64,000 nucleotides of DNA from Adiantum capillus-veneris (Eukaryota > Streptophyta > Polypodiopsida > Polypodiales > Pteridaceae), in NCBI GenBank assembly GCA_014529385.2, contig CM043950.1, forward strand, positions 72,144,435 through 72,208,434. The letters are read 5' to 3'. The position numbers and the translations under genes were made by a program. Of the stretch, positions 33,467 through 44,757 are shown piece after piece; the stretch's first letter is position 1, and each line of letters begins with the position of its first letter. The notes beneath the pieces are model-generated. The model did not search any database. It was not told the DNA's origin and worked only from the letters and a program-made list of their open reading frames with translations.

Positions 33467-35654
33467 TTGGTGCACTTACAATTTCTACTTCTTTTGGCTA
33501 TATGGGTAAGGAATATTGATAACCTTGGGGATGGTGCAAAATTTCTAAAGAAGAAGAGATTCATAGCAGACTTATTTCCCACACGCAAGTTAAAAGTTAA
33601 GGAGGGTACACCTGCTACCTTTGATGCCGCCAAAACTAGGGTAGCCTTGAAGTATAGAAAATTGAATTGCAATCAGGGAGAGCTTCCAGTAGAGGGTCCT
33701 AGACCTAAGGAGACAACAGAAGCATCAACATCTAAACAAATTCTCGAGGTGACAACCAAGGTAATTGAGAAGTTGAAGGAGTCCTTGAACAACTTGTCAA
33801 TTCATCTTGCACAAATTGTAGGTCCCAAGGGACAAGCAAATAAAGCTGAGGAACTAGAGTTGCCACCGAGGCGAGTATTAAAGTGTTGGAATTTGGAGGA
33901 ATTCAGGCATGGGATGTATAATTGTCCTTGGCCCTATGGGGTTCTAGGGAGGCCTAACTTGAATTACCCAATGATGAATGTAAGTGAAGGATCTAGTCAA
34001 CAACCAATGCTTTTACAAAGACCAAATGGAGCAAGAATACCTTAGCAAGATTCAAATGAGCATTGTGGTAGAGGTGACAAATTCAAATGAGGTGGACATG
34101 GAAGCAAATGGCATTAGGTGTGGCCTTGGAAAAGGGAAAGAGAAAGAAAAGGTTACATCAAAAAGTGACCATGAACGAGTCAAGAAGGTGAAGGAGACCA
34201 AGGAAGCCAAGAGGAATCAACGTCATATCAACCTCTAAAACTTCCCTCTTGGGCATGGTATGGCTCCATACAACCTATTGGAAGACACAAGAGGTAAGGG
34301 TCATGATTTCTCATGGCCTCAATTTCTTGCATTGTGTTCACAAGTTAGGAGGGAGTTAACAAAGGCACTCGGATAAAGGTAAAAGAGAATGTGTCTGTTA
34401 TGAAGATTGCACAAGCTAAAATGAATGAAGATATTATACCTATTCTAGATTGTTCTATCAAAGGAAAATTGGTTAGGAAAGGTCTAGTGGATGGAGGTGC
34501 ACAAATTTTCATCATGAAGGAAGGCCTCATGCAAATCTTAGGCATGCACATCCATGAGACACCTAAAATCAATTGCAAACAACCTTCATCACTCCCTGGG
34601 GCTGCTTTGCTTTTAGAGTCGTGCTATTTGGACTGACAAATGCTCCGGCAACCTTTCAACATTTCATGAACATGGTGATCCAAGTTTTCTTTGGAAAGTT
34701 AATCAGGCTGTTTATTGCTGATTTTTGCATTTATAGTTCAAAATCATTGCACCTAGAGAGGGTAGAAGAAGGTTTGAAGAAACTCTACGACATGGGAGGT
34801 CAACTCAATCCCCATAAATGTCACATCCTTGAGAATGAAGTGATCTTGCTTGGTCACAAGGTTTCTGAGAAAGGCATTGAGGTGGATCCTGCAAAGGCAA
34901 AGGCTCTTATTGAGTTATTGTCACCCAAGAGTCTCAAGGAGGTCATCTCATTCATTCAAAAGGTGAATTACATGTTACGCTTCATACACTTAGTCTCGGA
35001 GTTACTTCACCCCTTGCAAAGATTGACACAACAAGTAGAGTTTGCATGGTCTGATGAGCTTGAAGAGTATTTTTGTAACATTAAATTCATTTTGTCAGAG
35101 TTACCAACACTCATGCCTCCTTGTTGAAAGTACACATTATTTGTTAGCTCTAGTATTTGGAAAGAAACAATTGGTTCTATCTTGTTACAACAAGATCCCC
35201 ACAGTACCAAGATGCGACCTGTCTACTTTGCTAGGAGGTTCATGAATGCTTTGGAGAGAGACTACGCAAAAGAAGAAGTTATGATGCTTGCTCTCATATT
35301 TTCGGTGAGAAAGTCTAGATCCTACTTGTTACCAAAATCTTTTGTAATTCTCAATGCAAAAAATTTGTTCCCTTGGATGTCATCTTGAATGAACCTTAGT
35401 AATAGAATCTTAGAATGGGTTATGAATTACAAGATTTCAATACTCTTTCAAATTAGAAGATAGCGTGTGTCCACAATTGGCAGGGATTCTTACTTATAGG
35501 GTGCATAAGAAGGAGATTAAGGTGGCTGAAGTAAAGACCCTACCATTTCTACCACCTAAAAGTAACCCTAATGATTTTACCTTGTTCTTTGATGGAGCTT
35601 TTCGACAAGCCACATGTAAAGAAAGGGGAGGGCTGATGTTGCTCAACCCATTGA
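33467..35654 (+). pseudogene. Gypsy C (old, Tat-like): gag tail, protease, truncated RT, RNase H
   Basis: The gag tail (RFIADLFPTRKLKVKEGTPATF, a degenerate zinc knuckle CWNLEEFRHGMYNC) runs 33467-34045 and the protease loop (LVDGGAQIFIM) lies near 34480. The text jumps from protease (GMHIHETPK) at about 34570 straight into the middle of RT (TTFITPWGCFAFRVVLFGLTN), so the RT fingers are deleted. The catalytic YxDD region is degenerate (FIADFCIYSS). RNase H pieces follow at 35182-35388 (YFARRFMNALERDYAKEE) and 35465-35650 (second RNase H, LFFDGAFRQA). Several frameshifts and stops occur. The gag N-terminus and 5' LTR are missing. A (CT)n run lies at 33412-33445. Confidence 0.85.
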
Positions 35655-38305
35655 GGCGATCCGGGGCGGGCAACAAGAAGATCAGCCTCTAAACACCCTT
35701 CGACGCTCCCGTGCTGCTCAATTGGGGCTGGGGCAAGCACAATCAGACACAACAACAACCACAGCCAGAAACCAAACAAGAAAAGGGGCGCCACCTAGTT
35801 GTAGATGCAAACTAGGACGCACGTGATATCTCCTTATACTCAAACGCACAAAGAGAGGGGAATGCAAGATAGCCACACACACCAAACACAAGCATCACCA
35901 CGCCAGAGAGAGGTAAGAGCACAAATCAACTTCAGCAACTCAGTCTTAGCCTTAAAGACTAGATGCACACAAAGCTTGATGAGAAGTAGAGAGACACACA
36001 AAACTTGACCTTGTTGCCAGCACACAAATTGTCTTAGGGTCACGGGAGCCCTCTCACCGAGCACCCTCTTACAATTGACTTTTTAGGCAAACAATTCAAC
36101 AAGCCCTCAAACCATCAAGCATGAAATAGCACAACAGACTTCAAGGACAATATACCTTCAACCACCTGATGAGCCAATTTATCAAGTCAATTTCGAGATA
36201 AGAGTCGTAGTTGCAACATACAATTGCACCCAAAACTATGAATCTTATTTATGGACAAGAGTAGGCTACAAGTGTGATGCAGAGTATGGTATCACTCCAC
36301 TTCTCTAGATGGCATAACTAACTTCAAGCTTCTCCATGCACCTATGTGTAGTGATGAAATAGAGCACTCACAATGCACACACTCTACACAACTAGGCTTG
36401 AAGAGTGGTGTGTTATGTGTTGAGAATGGTGTGGTGTGATCATGTGATAATTTACAAGGGAGATAAGGGCTCTATTTATAGGTTTAAGAAGCCCCGATTA
36501 GGATTAGACCTAATCAAGTTTATTTGAAGAAATCAAAGATTATACATATTTTATTTTTTTAAATGAGGGTGGGTCTCTCTTGTCCTTTGAGTCACATGGA
36601 TGTGGGCTCAAGGGAAGATAATTATTGAGGATGAAAGGAGAGAGAGATTGAGTGAATAATTTGGGAGTGCCTACTCTAGTAGAGGGTGCATTTTATAATA
36701 AGGTTGTGGTTAGTAGTTAGTAATTATAGTTTGAAGTTAATAGAATGGGGTAAAATTACATGGCATATGCACTCAAGGTGCATTATATGATTTATACAAT
36801 GATAAAAAGTAAGACAAGGATGAGAATATACACAATTTGGTGGAAACCACAAAATGTAAATGAAATTTTCCACCTTCTCCTCCAGTGAATGAAGCTTTTG
36901 TAGAACTTTGTCGGTGCAGTTCTTGTGACCATGGGGAAGTTGAATTCTCCATGACCAAACTCCTCCTTTTGCAAGGCTTGAGCTTGTTTATTTGTCGATT
37001 TTTTCTCTTTTTATGAAAGGATGAAGAGGTTATGGTAATATGAATTTGATTGAGCTATATGTGTGTAGAGATGATACTCTTTTGAGCTATGGAGTAAGGA
37101 GAGATGGAAATGGTGAAGAAGATGAAGTAAGCCATGAGAGTTTTAGGTTTGAGTGAGGGATGGAGAGGAATGATTGTATGTGTGTGGAAGTGGGAAAGGA
37201 GGTGATAGAAGACTATGGGTTACTTTGTGAGAAAAGTGGGCAGACTGGGGTCCACTCAAAAAATTCTTTCTCACCTGTGGTAGCTCCAAATATCATGAAA
37301 AAATTTGAGATGATTATTCAGATTGTGGGCTACATTTTCTCTTTTGATTATTTCTTCAAATTCGGAGCGGAGATAGTTGCCAAAATTCTCACCAAAAAGC
37401 CTGTTTTTAATGCCTGCAAAAGTCTTTTAGTGCCCCCCTCCTTTGTTGAATTTGTATAATGTATCCAAGAGTGAGTCCCTCCTTTGTCATCTCATAATAA
37501 AAAGAATCCAAGTTTCCCTTTACACATGCATGGAGGAGGATTATTGGTGAATAAAGCAATATATACATGGTGGGACTAGTGTATGGACTATTCATGGATT
37601 TTAGCTCAATGAGCACATGGTGTTAGAATAATGAGTAAAAATAATAATAAAAATATGGAGGAATTTTGGATATGGAAAGATATTGAAATCATATGATATG
37701 GTCCCTCTTTGTATTATTTTGGTGTAAGAGGAAAATGTATGCAAGTAAATGAAAATAATATAATAAACATGACTAAGAAAGTAGATATCAATTTTTTTGT
37801 TTTCACGAGGGTGAGGGTGAAAATGTGGGGGTGATTTGTATAAAAGAAAAATATGAGGTTAGAGTATGTACACATTGGCAAAAAATATACTTATGGTGCA
37901 AGAAGGCATCCATAAGTTTAATAAAACACACACCTATGTATAGATATTTAAATAAAATATCAAAAAAATTATAAAAATCCCTATATTTAGGCCATATATA
38001 TAATGAAATATTTACACACAAAGAGGCCATAATATAACTTATTTTAAATATATTTTTATATTTTTGTCTCAACTAGCCCAGTGACTAGCTAATTCAGGGT
38101 TTTTAAAGGAAATAATTCAAGGAAAATGGTCACTTAATAGGACATAAAAGTGTCCCATTACCAACCTAGTGCTAACTCACACACGCCTATATACAATGAA
38201 ATGGTAGGGACAGCCATAGTGTTTGGGTGAATTTGGTAGGGTGAGGTAGCTTACTATGGCAATTATGGAAAGCCGAAAAACGGCTATCACCATGTGGAGA
38301 GGTTA
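35655..38305 (-). mobile_element. Inverted solo LTR inserted in gypsy C
   Basis: The second RNase H of gypsy C stops after GGLMLLNP at about 35654 and continues with GEVIMKEK at about 38300, so this 2.65 kb is an insertion. It holds no retroelement coding frame. Its right end reads on the minus strand TGATAGCCG..GGCT.., then GTATATAGGCGTGTGTGAG, closely like the start of gypsy C's own 3' LTR at 53583. A minus-strand TATAAATA sits at 36472-36480. It is therefore a single LTR of a related family in opposite orientation, left by recombination. Exact ends and target duplication are not resolved. The many small frames inside are not genes. Confidence 0.7.
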
Positions 38306-39027
38306 TCATGAAAGAGAAGGTCAATCTGCCAAGATCTACTAGCAACAATTAAGCAGAGTATGACATACTACTTGAGAGTTTGAAAATGTGCATTAGTCAA
38401 GGCATACAATGTCTCATGGTAGAAAGGGATGCACTTCTCATTGTAAAGCAGATTTTGGGCATTTGGACATGCAAGAATGAAAGCTTATGGATATAATTTC
38501 ATACCATTTGTAGGTTGTTCAATAAATTTGAAGAGGTGCGACTGTATCGTAATCTTAGGAAAAAAAATGAGGATGCTGATTTACTTGCACAACAGGTGGT
38601 TGCTCATGCCATCATGGTAGCAACAATTGTCAAGCAAGTGAGGTACCCGGGAATGAAGTCATTGGCTCCCATTATTGGCTACATTTTAGAGGGTGAGTTT
38701 CCACAAGGCTTCACAGCATCTCAAAAGAGGATACTCATGAAGAAGGCAAGTTCCTATCTCTTCCTAAAAGGATCCCTTTATTAAAGAGGAAAGGATCAAG
38801 TGTGTAGAAGATTACCAACAGTGGAGGATATTCCAACGATTCTAGAAGTTTTGCATGAGGAAGCATGTGGTGGTCACTTTGCCCAAGAGTTAACTGTGAA
38901 GAAGGTTTTTCTTGCGGGGTATGTTTGACCAAGTTTTCATGTGGATGTTCAACATTGGTGTAGAATTCCTCACAATTGTCAGGTTAATGGAAATAGAAGA
39001 TTGGTTCATGGTCCAAGGCAAATAGTG
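38306..39027 (+). pseudogene. Gypsy C second RNase H (rest) and integrase zinc domain
   Basis: The reading resumes with a TAA inside the conserved NNEAEY motif (NN then stop then AEYDILL, near 38350), followed by VERDALLIVKQILGIW, a linker, and the integrase HHCC region (HEEACGGHF, WCR-x-x-x-NCQ). It is broken by several stops. It ends after HGPRQI at 39027, where gypsy D is inserted, and continues at 52508. The last five bases TAGTG (39023-39027) are the target duplication. Confidence 0.88.
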
Positions 39028-39334
39028 TGTTAACCCTCGTGGCTCACGGACACCCTATCGCCTACGACGGACACTGTAACCATATTATTTATTTAAGTAG
39101 AGTCAGGCACCGGGCTTGTCGGTCCAATAGGGAAAGGTAGAGTGATCGCCGATGAGAGGCGCACTCTAACACGAACATGCTAGGGTTAGTTGGCTAAGCA
39201 TGGGCGCCCAAGTGTGAATGGGGTGAGCTCCTATAAAAGCCAACTAAACCTAATTTTTACTCATTCTCTCATTTGTGCAATAGAAGAGTGCTCTTGCTCC
39301 ATCTCCATCTCCATCTTCTTCTTCTTCACCTCCT

Positions 39335-39367
<33 letters not shown>

Positions 39368-39617
39368 GAGAGTGTGTGTGCGATCGACCATTACGAAGGC
39401 ACGACGGCGGCGAGGTGGTTGAGCGCGGCACGACTGCAGCTTCTTCTTCATCGCGGCGAGGAATCCACCACGAAGGCGAGCGTAGAGCGGTGAGTGACAC
39501 ACCCTTTGCTTCCTTGAGCTTGCTAGTTTAGGCTTGTTGTGTGCTTGGAGCCGTTTGTGGCTCGCACACGGTGTATTGGCAAGTCCCTTGCTTCGACAGT
39601 GCGGCAAGGAGCGCACA
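39028..39617 (+). repeat. Gypsy D 5' LTR
   Basis: 590 bp, starting TGTTAACCCTCG and ending GGAGCGCACA, with a TATAAAA box at 39232-39238 (CTCCTATAAAAGCC). The transcript start would lie about 30 bp later, before the CATCTCCATCTCC and GTGTGT/GAGAGA runs. Confidence 0.96.
39232..39238 (+). promoter_or_regulatory. TATA box of gypsy D 5' LTR
   Basis: TATAAAA in a GC-rich setting (GAGCTC-C-TATAAAA-GCC). The identical box is at 52122-52128 in the 3' LTR. Confidence 0.75.
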
Positions 39618-39621
39618 TTTT

Positions 39622-39641
39622 TGGCGCCGCTGCCGAGGTTA
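39622..39641 (+). promoter_or_regulatory. Gypsy D primer binding site (tRNA-Asp-like)
   Basis: Four bases after the LTR the sequence reads TGGCGCCGCTGCCGAGG, close to the plant tRNA-Asp complement TGGCGCCGTTGCCGGGG. This primer is typical of non-chromovirus plant gypsy elements. Confidence 0.85.
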
Positions 39642-40812
39642 TGCCCTACACTAAGCTCGGTTAGCACTTTACGCTTCCTTGTGGTGCAATTTCTATCATA
39701 GGAAAGGCAGGGAAGGAGTGTGTGGAGATTTCTGTTTTTTGCGTTTTCTGCATTTTCTGTCAAGTTTCAATTTCTGCTATTATCTGTGCTTTTTCAATTT
39801 TCTGCATTTCTTGCGTTTTTTCAATTTCTGCATTTTCAATTTCGGCGTTTTCAATTCCTGCAATTTTCTGCATTTCTACGTTTTTTCAATTTTCTGAATT
39901 TCTGCATTTTCAATTTTTGCGTTTTCAATTTCTGCAATTTTCTGCATTTCTGCGTTTTTATAATTTTCTGCATTTCTGCATTTTCAATTTCTGCGCTTTC
40001 AATTTTTGTATTTTCTGCATCAAAAAAAAAATTCTGAAAAAAAAAGTGTTTTTTTTTATTAAAAAAAAATATATTTTTTTGGGAGAAAAAAAGTTTCTGA
40101 AAAAAAAAAAAAAAAAAAAGGAAATTAAAAACGCGAGTGAGCGGGCGATGAAATTTTTCGAAAATAAAAAACGTGACTCTTAAAACGGACGGGTTGGTTG
40201 GTATAAAAGATAGATCGGGATCATTTCCCCAAGCCCAAGCCCAAGCCCAAGCCCAGGCCCAGGCCTCAGGCCTCAGTCCTATGATATATACTAGACTCAC
40301 TCTTATATATATACCCTACTCCCTCAAGAGAGAATGAGAGCATGTGGGACAAGTCCTCCTTTCTCTTCCCACTTGCACCCTTAGACTTTCTAGTTTGGGC
40401 CTAGTTCCCTACTGGAAATTAACAGTTTTAGGGATTCCGAGGGCATAGAGTGACCAAACGAAGGGCTGTAAAGCACGGCACGACCCTCTGATCGATACGC
40501 TCGTTTCGAGCTATCACACGGCCCATTCCACGACACGCTCTAAAAAATCTAGCAAAAAAACAAACAAAAAACACGCTAAAAACTAGTCACAAGGCCTCCT
40601 AGAGCAGCTTTTTGACACCTTAGGGTATCAGAAGCACATGCACTTATGCTCTGGGCGGGTGCTAGAACACGAGCATATTGAGGGTGCCTCTGTTCATACG
40701 GACACCCATTACCCATCCACGATAAGCTCTAGACCCTCAGCGGGGGACACAAGGTAGCACCACCCAAGACCCTAAAATAGCCGCTAGTGATTCCTCCTCC
40801 GACTCAGAAATC
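39642..40812 (+). other. Gypsy D leader with low-complexity blocks
   Basis: A 300 bp T-rich array of TTTCTGCATTTTCAATTTCTGCG-like units (shown here in part; 39720-40020), then A-rich runs (40021-40120), then CCCAAGCCCAAG repeats (40228-40258). Long frames across the T-rich array (for example 39720-40037) are made only of repeated FCIFNF-type residues and are not genes. Nothing else is seen before gag. Confidence 0.75.
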
Positions 40813-43287
40813 ATGGAAGCATACCCTACCCAAAACACTGAGAGAGAAGGCCATGCACATCCCGAAGCTCCACAGCCTAGTACTAGTATGTTTAGCCGTT
40901 TCATGAAAACATTAGGTAGAGCTACTCGCTCGGAACCTGATGCAAATGAAGCACACGAAGGGGGTGGGGAAGTGGACTCTCCTTTCACATCGCAAGTGGA
41001 CCCCACACCCCCAAAGAGTGTCCATGTGGATATCCTACCAACTTCTTACCAAGAAGGCCCTGTTGAGCTGCCTCCTTCAGAAATTCCCTCTAGAGTACCG
41101 TTGGTGACAAGTAAAACCATGGGGAGCAACATTGCTTCTACCTCACAAGAAACCGTTAACACGTCGACTCTAGAAGGATTGTTCATTAATGATCATTGGA
41201 CATACGACCTCCACACTGAGGTGTTGACAGATCTACACTCTGGCCACGCCTACCATGTAGGATGGATAGAGATTGTACAATCCACCTCTAGTGCCACGAG
41301 CATCGAAGATCAACAGAAAATGATCTGTAATGTTATCCATGGCATTATTCAATCAGAAAGGCAAAACCGAGGGGTAAATATACTCTCAATTGGCCCCATG
41401 AGATTTCTGGATACGAGCAAGGCTCAACAGCCCACTCTATCACAAATGGAGACTCCTCTAATGAGCCCCATGGACCCATCCTACGTCATTTCACCGGGGG
41501 TCTCTATGCAATCTGAGCCTCCGAGCGACAACTTTAGCTTCCCTAACTTGGCTCAACCCTCTATTAAGGAAAACACAGTGCTCACTCCAGGGATAAGCCT
41601 GACAGAGAATGTACCGATGACATCTACGATTAGCGCAGTGCCACTACCTAGTGTCGTAGTACCTAATATGGGGCCTCGACCGTATGTGCCTCTAGCCCCT
41701 TATGCACACATGGCCCCCACACCTCCAATTGTACCACTTGCTTATGCTCCTCGAGTGCCGCTCCCTAGCTCTTATCCGAGTGGACCTATGCCCGGTTATG
41801 TTCCATATCCTGCATCATCCACACATATGCCAAGATCGGCACCCATCCCTCTCCCACATATGATTCCAAGAGTACCTCCACCGGCCCTACCTCCTCACAT
41901 AGGTGACTTGGCAGCGTTTTCTCAAACCATAGGTCGATCTATCGCGGAAAATATGCGTCATGCATCTGATAGAGAGCCTAGAAGTAAGGCAGTACAAATT
42001 GCCAAACTCACGCAAAAATTCAATGGGGACGAAGATGCTAGGAAACACATTGAAGTGTTTGAACAAGTATGTGATTCCTTAGGGGAACGCAACGAACTAC
42101 ATAAGTGCAATGCCTTAAGCTTGACTTTAAGTGGGAAGGCTGGAGATTGGTATAGGACCCTAAGGGTGGACGAGAAAACAATCTACCCTACCCTTCGAAG
42201 GTTGTTTCTAAAGGAGTACATACGAGAAGGTGTGCTTTGGGGTGTAGCATCTCAGCTACAGAAGGCCGAACGTAAGGAAGGAGAGTCAATAAGGGACTTC
42301 ATTAGTCGTCTAAAGCACTTAAACTCTCGCTGCCCTGTAAATGAGCGCTTCAACAATAACCAACTGCTTGATCGATTCATTCGAGGGTTGAGGAATGAAG
42401 GAATCTATAATGGACTAGTGATTAGAGGTATCACAACCTGGGAAGATGTCACTGCCAATGCAATCCAACTAGAGGACAACTTGATGATAGCAGGCATGAG
42501 GGTGTCTACTGACACGAGATCCACTAGCTCACAAGCCATTGAGTATGAACCCATGACTGCAAAGCCCATTGCCAATGAGCCAAAGGTATTTGAGACATTC
42601 TTGACAGACCTCACCAAGGCAATCCAAGAGTCTCTTAAGGATAATCGACCCCCTCAAAATAGTCACATGTATCCAAGAAGGGAGCAACAATGGTGTTCCA
42701 TTTGTTTAGGTCCACATAGCACTGGTGAGTGCCCTACGTTTAGAGTAAAATTTAATGGAACTTGCAACGCATGTGGTAGGTATGGTCACCAAGCTAAGGA
42801 TTGTTTAATGATCAAACGTATGATGGCAAATAGACCACCTGTAGGCTGGATGGATGCACCTCGAGCTCCTGTATTGATGCCTGCTCCACTTGTTGAGCAA
42901 CTACCGCAACACATGGTCCCTAGATCTCAAAATGTTGTACAAGCTACACCGTTACCACCTCCTGTGCTAGGACCGCAGCCCCCGCATCCAAGAGTCGCCC
43001 CTATGAACCAAGTGGGTTGCGAGCCATCAAATGCTTATCCAGATGGCTGTGAGGATGAATTAGACACTAGTATTGCCTACGGACTTGATACATTGGAAGA
43101 GTGTCCTATATACTACATGGAAGATTGTTGGGGGAAAGTCAAGCCGGTTTATCAAGCTGCTGCTCTCGCATCCAGAGGTCAAAATATCAACACCCCGGCT
43201 AGGAGGCCACCTCTTCAATGCTACGAGTGTGGTGGACCACATCGAGCAGCGGAGTGCCCTATTAGGCTGCAAAAGAATGCTGCATAG
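40813..43287 (+). CDS. Gypsy D gag
   Basis: The 824-codon frame begins at ATG 40813. Residues about 1-380 are Pro/Ser-rich and poorly conserved. The gag core follows (IAKLTQKFNGDEDARKHIEVFEQ in part, LSLTLSGKAGDWYRTL, ERKEGESIRDFISRL, RFNNNQLLDRFIRGLR). Three zinc-knuckle-like motifs are seen: CSICLGPHSTGEC, CNACGRYGHQAKDC and CYECGGPHRAAEC. A fourth (CSRCGIDHLIAQC) lies beyond the stop in the next piece. The TAG at 43285-43287 is in frame with everything downstream to 49986, so it is either a recent mutation or a read-through site. Gag makes the particle and binds element RNA. Confidence 0.88.
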   Translation: MEAYPTQNTEREGHAHPEAPQPSTSMFSRFMKTLGRATRSEPDANEAHEGGGEVDSPFTSQVDPTPPKSVHVDILPTSYQEGPVELPPSEIPSRVPLVTSKTMGSNIASTSQETVNTSTLEGLFINDHWTYDLHTEVLTDLHSGHAYHVGWIEIVQSTSSATSIEDQQKMICNVIHGIIQSERQNRGVNILSIGPMRFLDTSKAQQPTLSQMETPLMSPMDPSYVISPGVSMQSEPPSDNFSFPNLAQPSIKENTVLTPGISLTENVPMTSTISAVPLPSVVVPNMGPRPYVPLAPYAHMAPTPPIVPLAYAPRVPLPSSYPSGPMPGYVPYPASSTHMPRSAPIPLPHMIPRVPPPALPPHIGDLAAFSQTIGRSIAENMRHASDREPRSKAVQIAKLTQKFNGDEDARKHIEVFEQVCDSLGERNELHKCNALSLTLSGKAGDWYRTLRVDEKTIYPTLRRLFLKEYIREGVLWGVASQLQKAERKEGESIRDFISRLKHLNSRCPVNERFNNNQLLDRFIRGLRNEGIYNGLVIRGITTWEDVTANAIQLEDNLMIAGMRVSTDTRSTSSQAIEYEPMTAKPIANEPKVFETFLTDLTKAIQESLKDNRPPQNSHMYPRREQQWCSICLGPHSTGECPTFRVKFNGTCNACGRYGHQAKDCLMIKRMMANRPPVGWMDAPRAPVLMPAPLVEQLPQHMVPRSQNVVQATPLPPPVLGPQPPHPRVAPMNQVGCEPSNAYPDGCEDELDTSIAYGLDTLEECPIYYMEDCWGKVKPVYQAAALASRGQNINTPARRPPLQCYECGGPHRAAECPIRLQKNAA

Positions 43288-43857
43288 ATGCAAATGAATC
43301 AAGGGAGCACGTCTGCAATGCCAATACTCACATGTAGTCGTTGTGGCATAGATCACTTGATTGCCCAATGCCCCTATAACCCAAATGCGCCTAAAATCAC
43401 ACCCCTGAATTTGGTCAAAATTGCTAGTGTGACATCGCCAATACCACCCGTCGCACCCGCTTATGCGATTACACGGTCCATGCTTCAAGGGCCAGGACAT
43501 ATCCTCGAAGAGAGAGATACCGCGTCAGTTATCCAAGCAAAGAAAAAGAAGACACGAAGGAAGAAGTCGCAGAATACGGAAAATTCAAAGCCAAGTTCCA
43601 AAACAAACATAGGAACAGGAGATGACCCCGTGTATATGAATGACCTCGAGGATGATTCAGATTCAGTCGAGACAATGGAGACTAGAACCAATACCACAAA
43701 GGGAAAGACCGACAAAGAAAACCGTAACATGGAACCAAATGAAAACCGAATAAGAGAAAACCATAAAGAGCCTCTGAAAACACCACAAGTGTTTCCAAAT
43801 CCAATCCAAGACCCCCAAGATAAACCGCAGGGGCAAAAAGGGAAGAATCGTAAATAG
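43288..43857 (+). CDS. Gypsy D gag-pol linker with fourth zinc knuckle
   Basis: Continues the gag frame after TAG 43285-43287. It opens with a CCHC-like knuckle (CSRCGIDHLIAQC), then a Lys/Asn/Glu-rich low-complexity linker (KKKKTRRKK, NTENSKPSS). It ends at TAG 43855-43857 and the same frame resumes directly. There is no independent start signal, so I treat it as part of one polyprotein. Confidence 0.75.
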   Translation: MQMNQGSTSAMPILTCSRCGIDHLIAQCPYNPNAPKITPLNLVKIASVTSPIPPVAPAYAITRSMLQGPGHILEERDTASVIQAKKKKTRRKKSQNTENSKPSSKTNIGTGDDPVYMNDLEDDSDSVETMETRTNTTKGKTDKENRNMEPNENRIRENHKEPLKTPQVFPNPIQDPQDKPQGQKGKNRK

Positions 43858-44757
43858 AAGATTGGGACGTACCCAAACCTAGTAGACGAGATTGAGCAGG
43901 TGAAACATCTAAGAGGTTTAGTGGAGGAGACTCAAAGGAAACTAGAACCAGAACCCATGCATGTCAAAATTCATGACACAGTGTTTCCCACGCAAGTTCA
44001 TCCACCCCACATGAACCATAGACCGTTAGCCATATCTAGTATCATCCAAGAAGGAAGTGAGGACGGGACATCAGAAAGTGAGCATACACCCTTCTTGTTG
44101 GAAAGGATGTTTAACGAAGGAATGCCTGATCCCATTGAGGAATATGAGATTCCATCCTCACCAGTTCCTAGTCAAGGACCTACACCCTGCAAAACGCCAA
44201 TGAATGTTGCCAAACTAATGGACTTCATGTCTTCTGAGGTTCGAACCACGATCATAGCAAAGCTGTATGGAGATCCTGAGTTATTCCTTGCACTTCGAGC
44301 ATTCCTTAACGGAGAGCTACGAATGGGATTACCGCATTTTGTGCAACCAAATAGGCCTGACTCGATTATGATTGATGAGGAAAATCATGTGCAATCACTT
44401 GACTTAGATGGACACGAGTCTGTGATTGAGGTACCCATTAACGAATTAGGGCAGTATTTTGAAGGCGACGAGTCTAATGCGACCCTACCCATCACTACCA
44501 AGGGATTAACTATAAAGGGAATTCTTGATGGTGGTGCGGGAGTTAGCATCGTTACAAAAGATTGTTGGGAATCCATGGGAAAACCCCGCCTCAGTGTTAC
44601 TAACATTGTGGTAAAGATGGCAAATGGTACCATAGCCAAACCTATGGGGATGCTCAAGGATCTTAAGATCAAAGTTCTAGGACACAAGGTACGACATACG
44701 TTCATTGTAATGGATTTCTCTAAACACCTTATGTCATATGAAATGATTTTAGGATGA
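43858..44757 (+). CDS. Gypsy D first aspartic protease
   Basis: After an acidic linker (EEYEIPSSPVPSQ) and a helical segment, a retropepsin loop appears as GILDGGAGVSIVT (Asp at 44527-44529), then the expected VKMANG and TFIVMDF strands and the closing motif EMILG, at which TGA 44755-44757 replaces the Arg codon usual in ILGRPW. The frame goes on as PFMREAQMVHDW. It processes gag-pol in related elements. DGG instead of DTG/DSG is shared with gypsy A and C here. Confidence 0.85.
   Translation, partial: KIGTYPNLVDEIEQVKHLRGLVEETQRKLEPEPMHVKIHDTVFPTQVHPPHMNHRPLAISSIIQEGSEDGTSESEHTPFLLERMFNEGMPDPIEEYEIPSSPVPSQGPTPCKTPMNVAKLMDFMSSEVRTTIIAKLYGDPELFLALRAFLNGELRMGLPHFVQPNRPDSIMIDEENHVQSLDLDGHESVIEVPINELGQYFEGDESNATLPITTKGLTIKGILDGGAGVSIVTKDCWESMGKPRLSVTNIVVKMANGTIAKPMGMLKDLKIKVLGHKVRHTFIVMDFSKHLMSYEMILG

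Noticed and set aside
35494-37459. Small frames in the solo LTR (for example 37160-37459)
   Set aside because: No conserved motifs, and they lie in sequence explained as a non-coding LTR.
39720-40300. Frames of 105-153 codons rich in FCIFNF or lysine
   Set aside because: Products of T-rich and A-rich low-complexity DNA in a retroelement leader.
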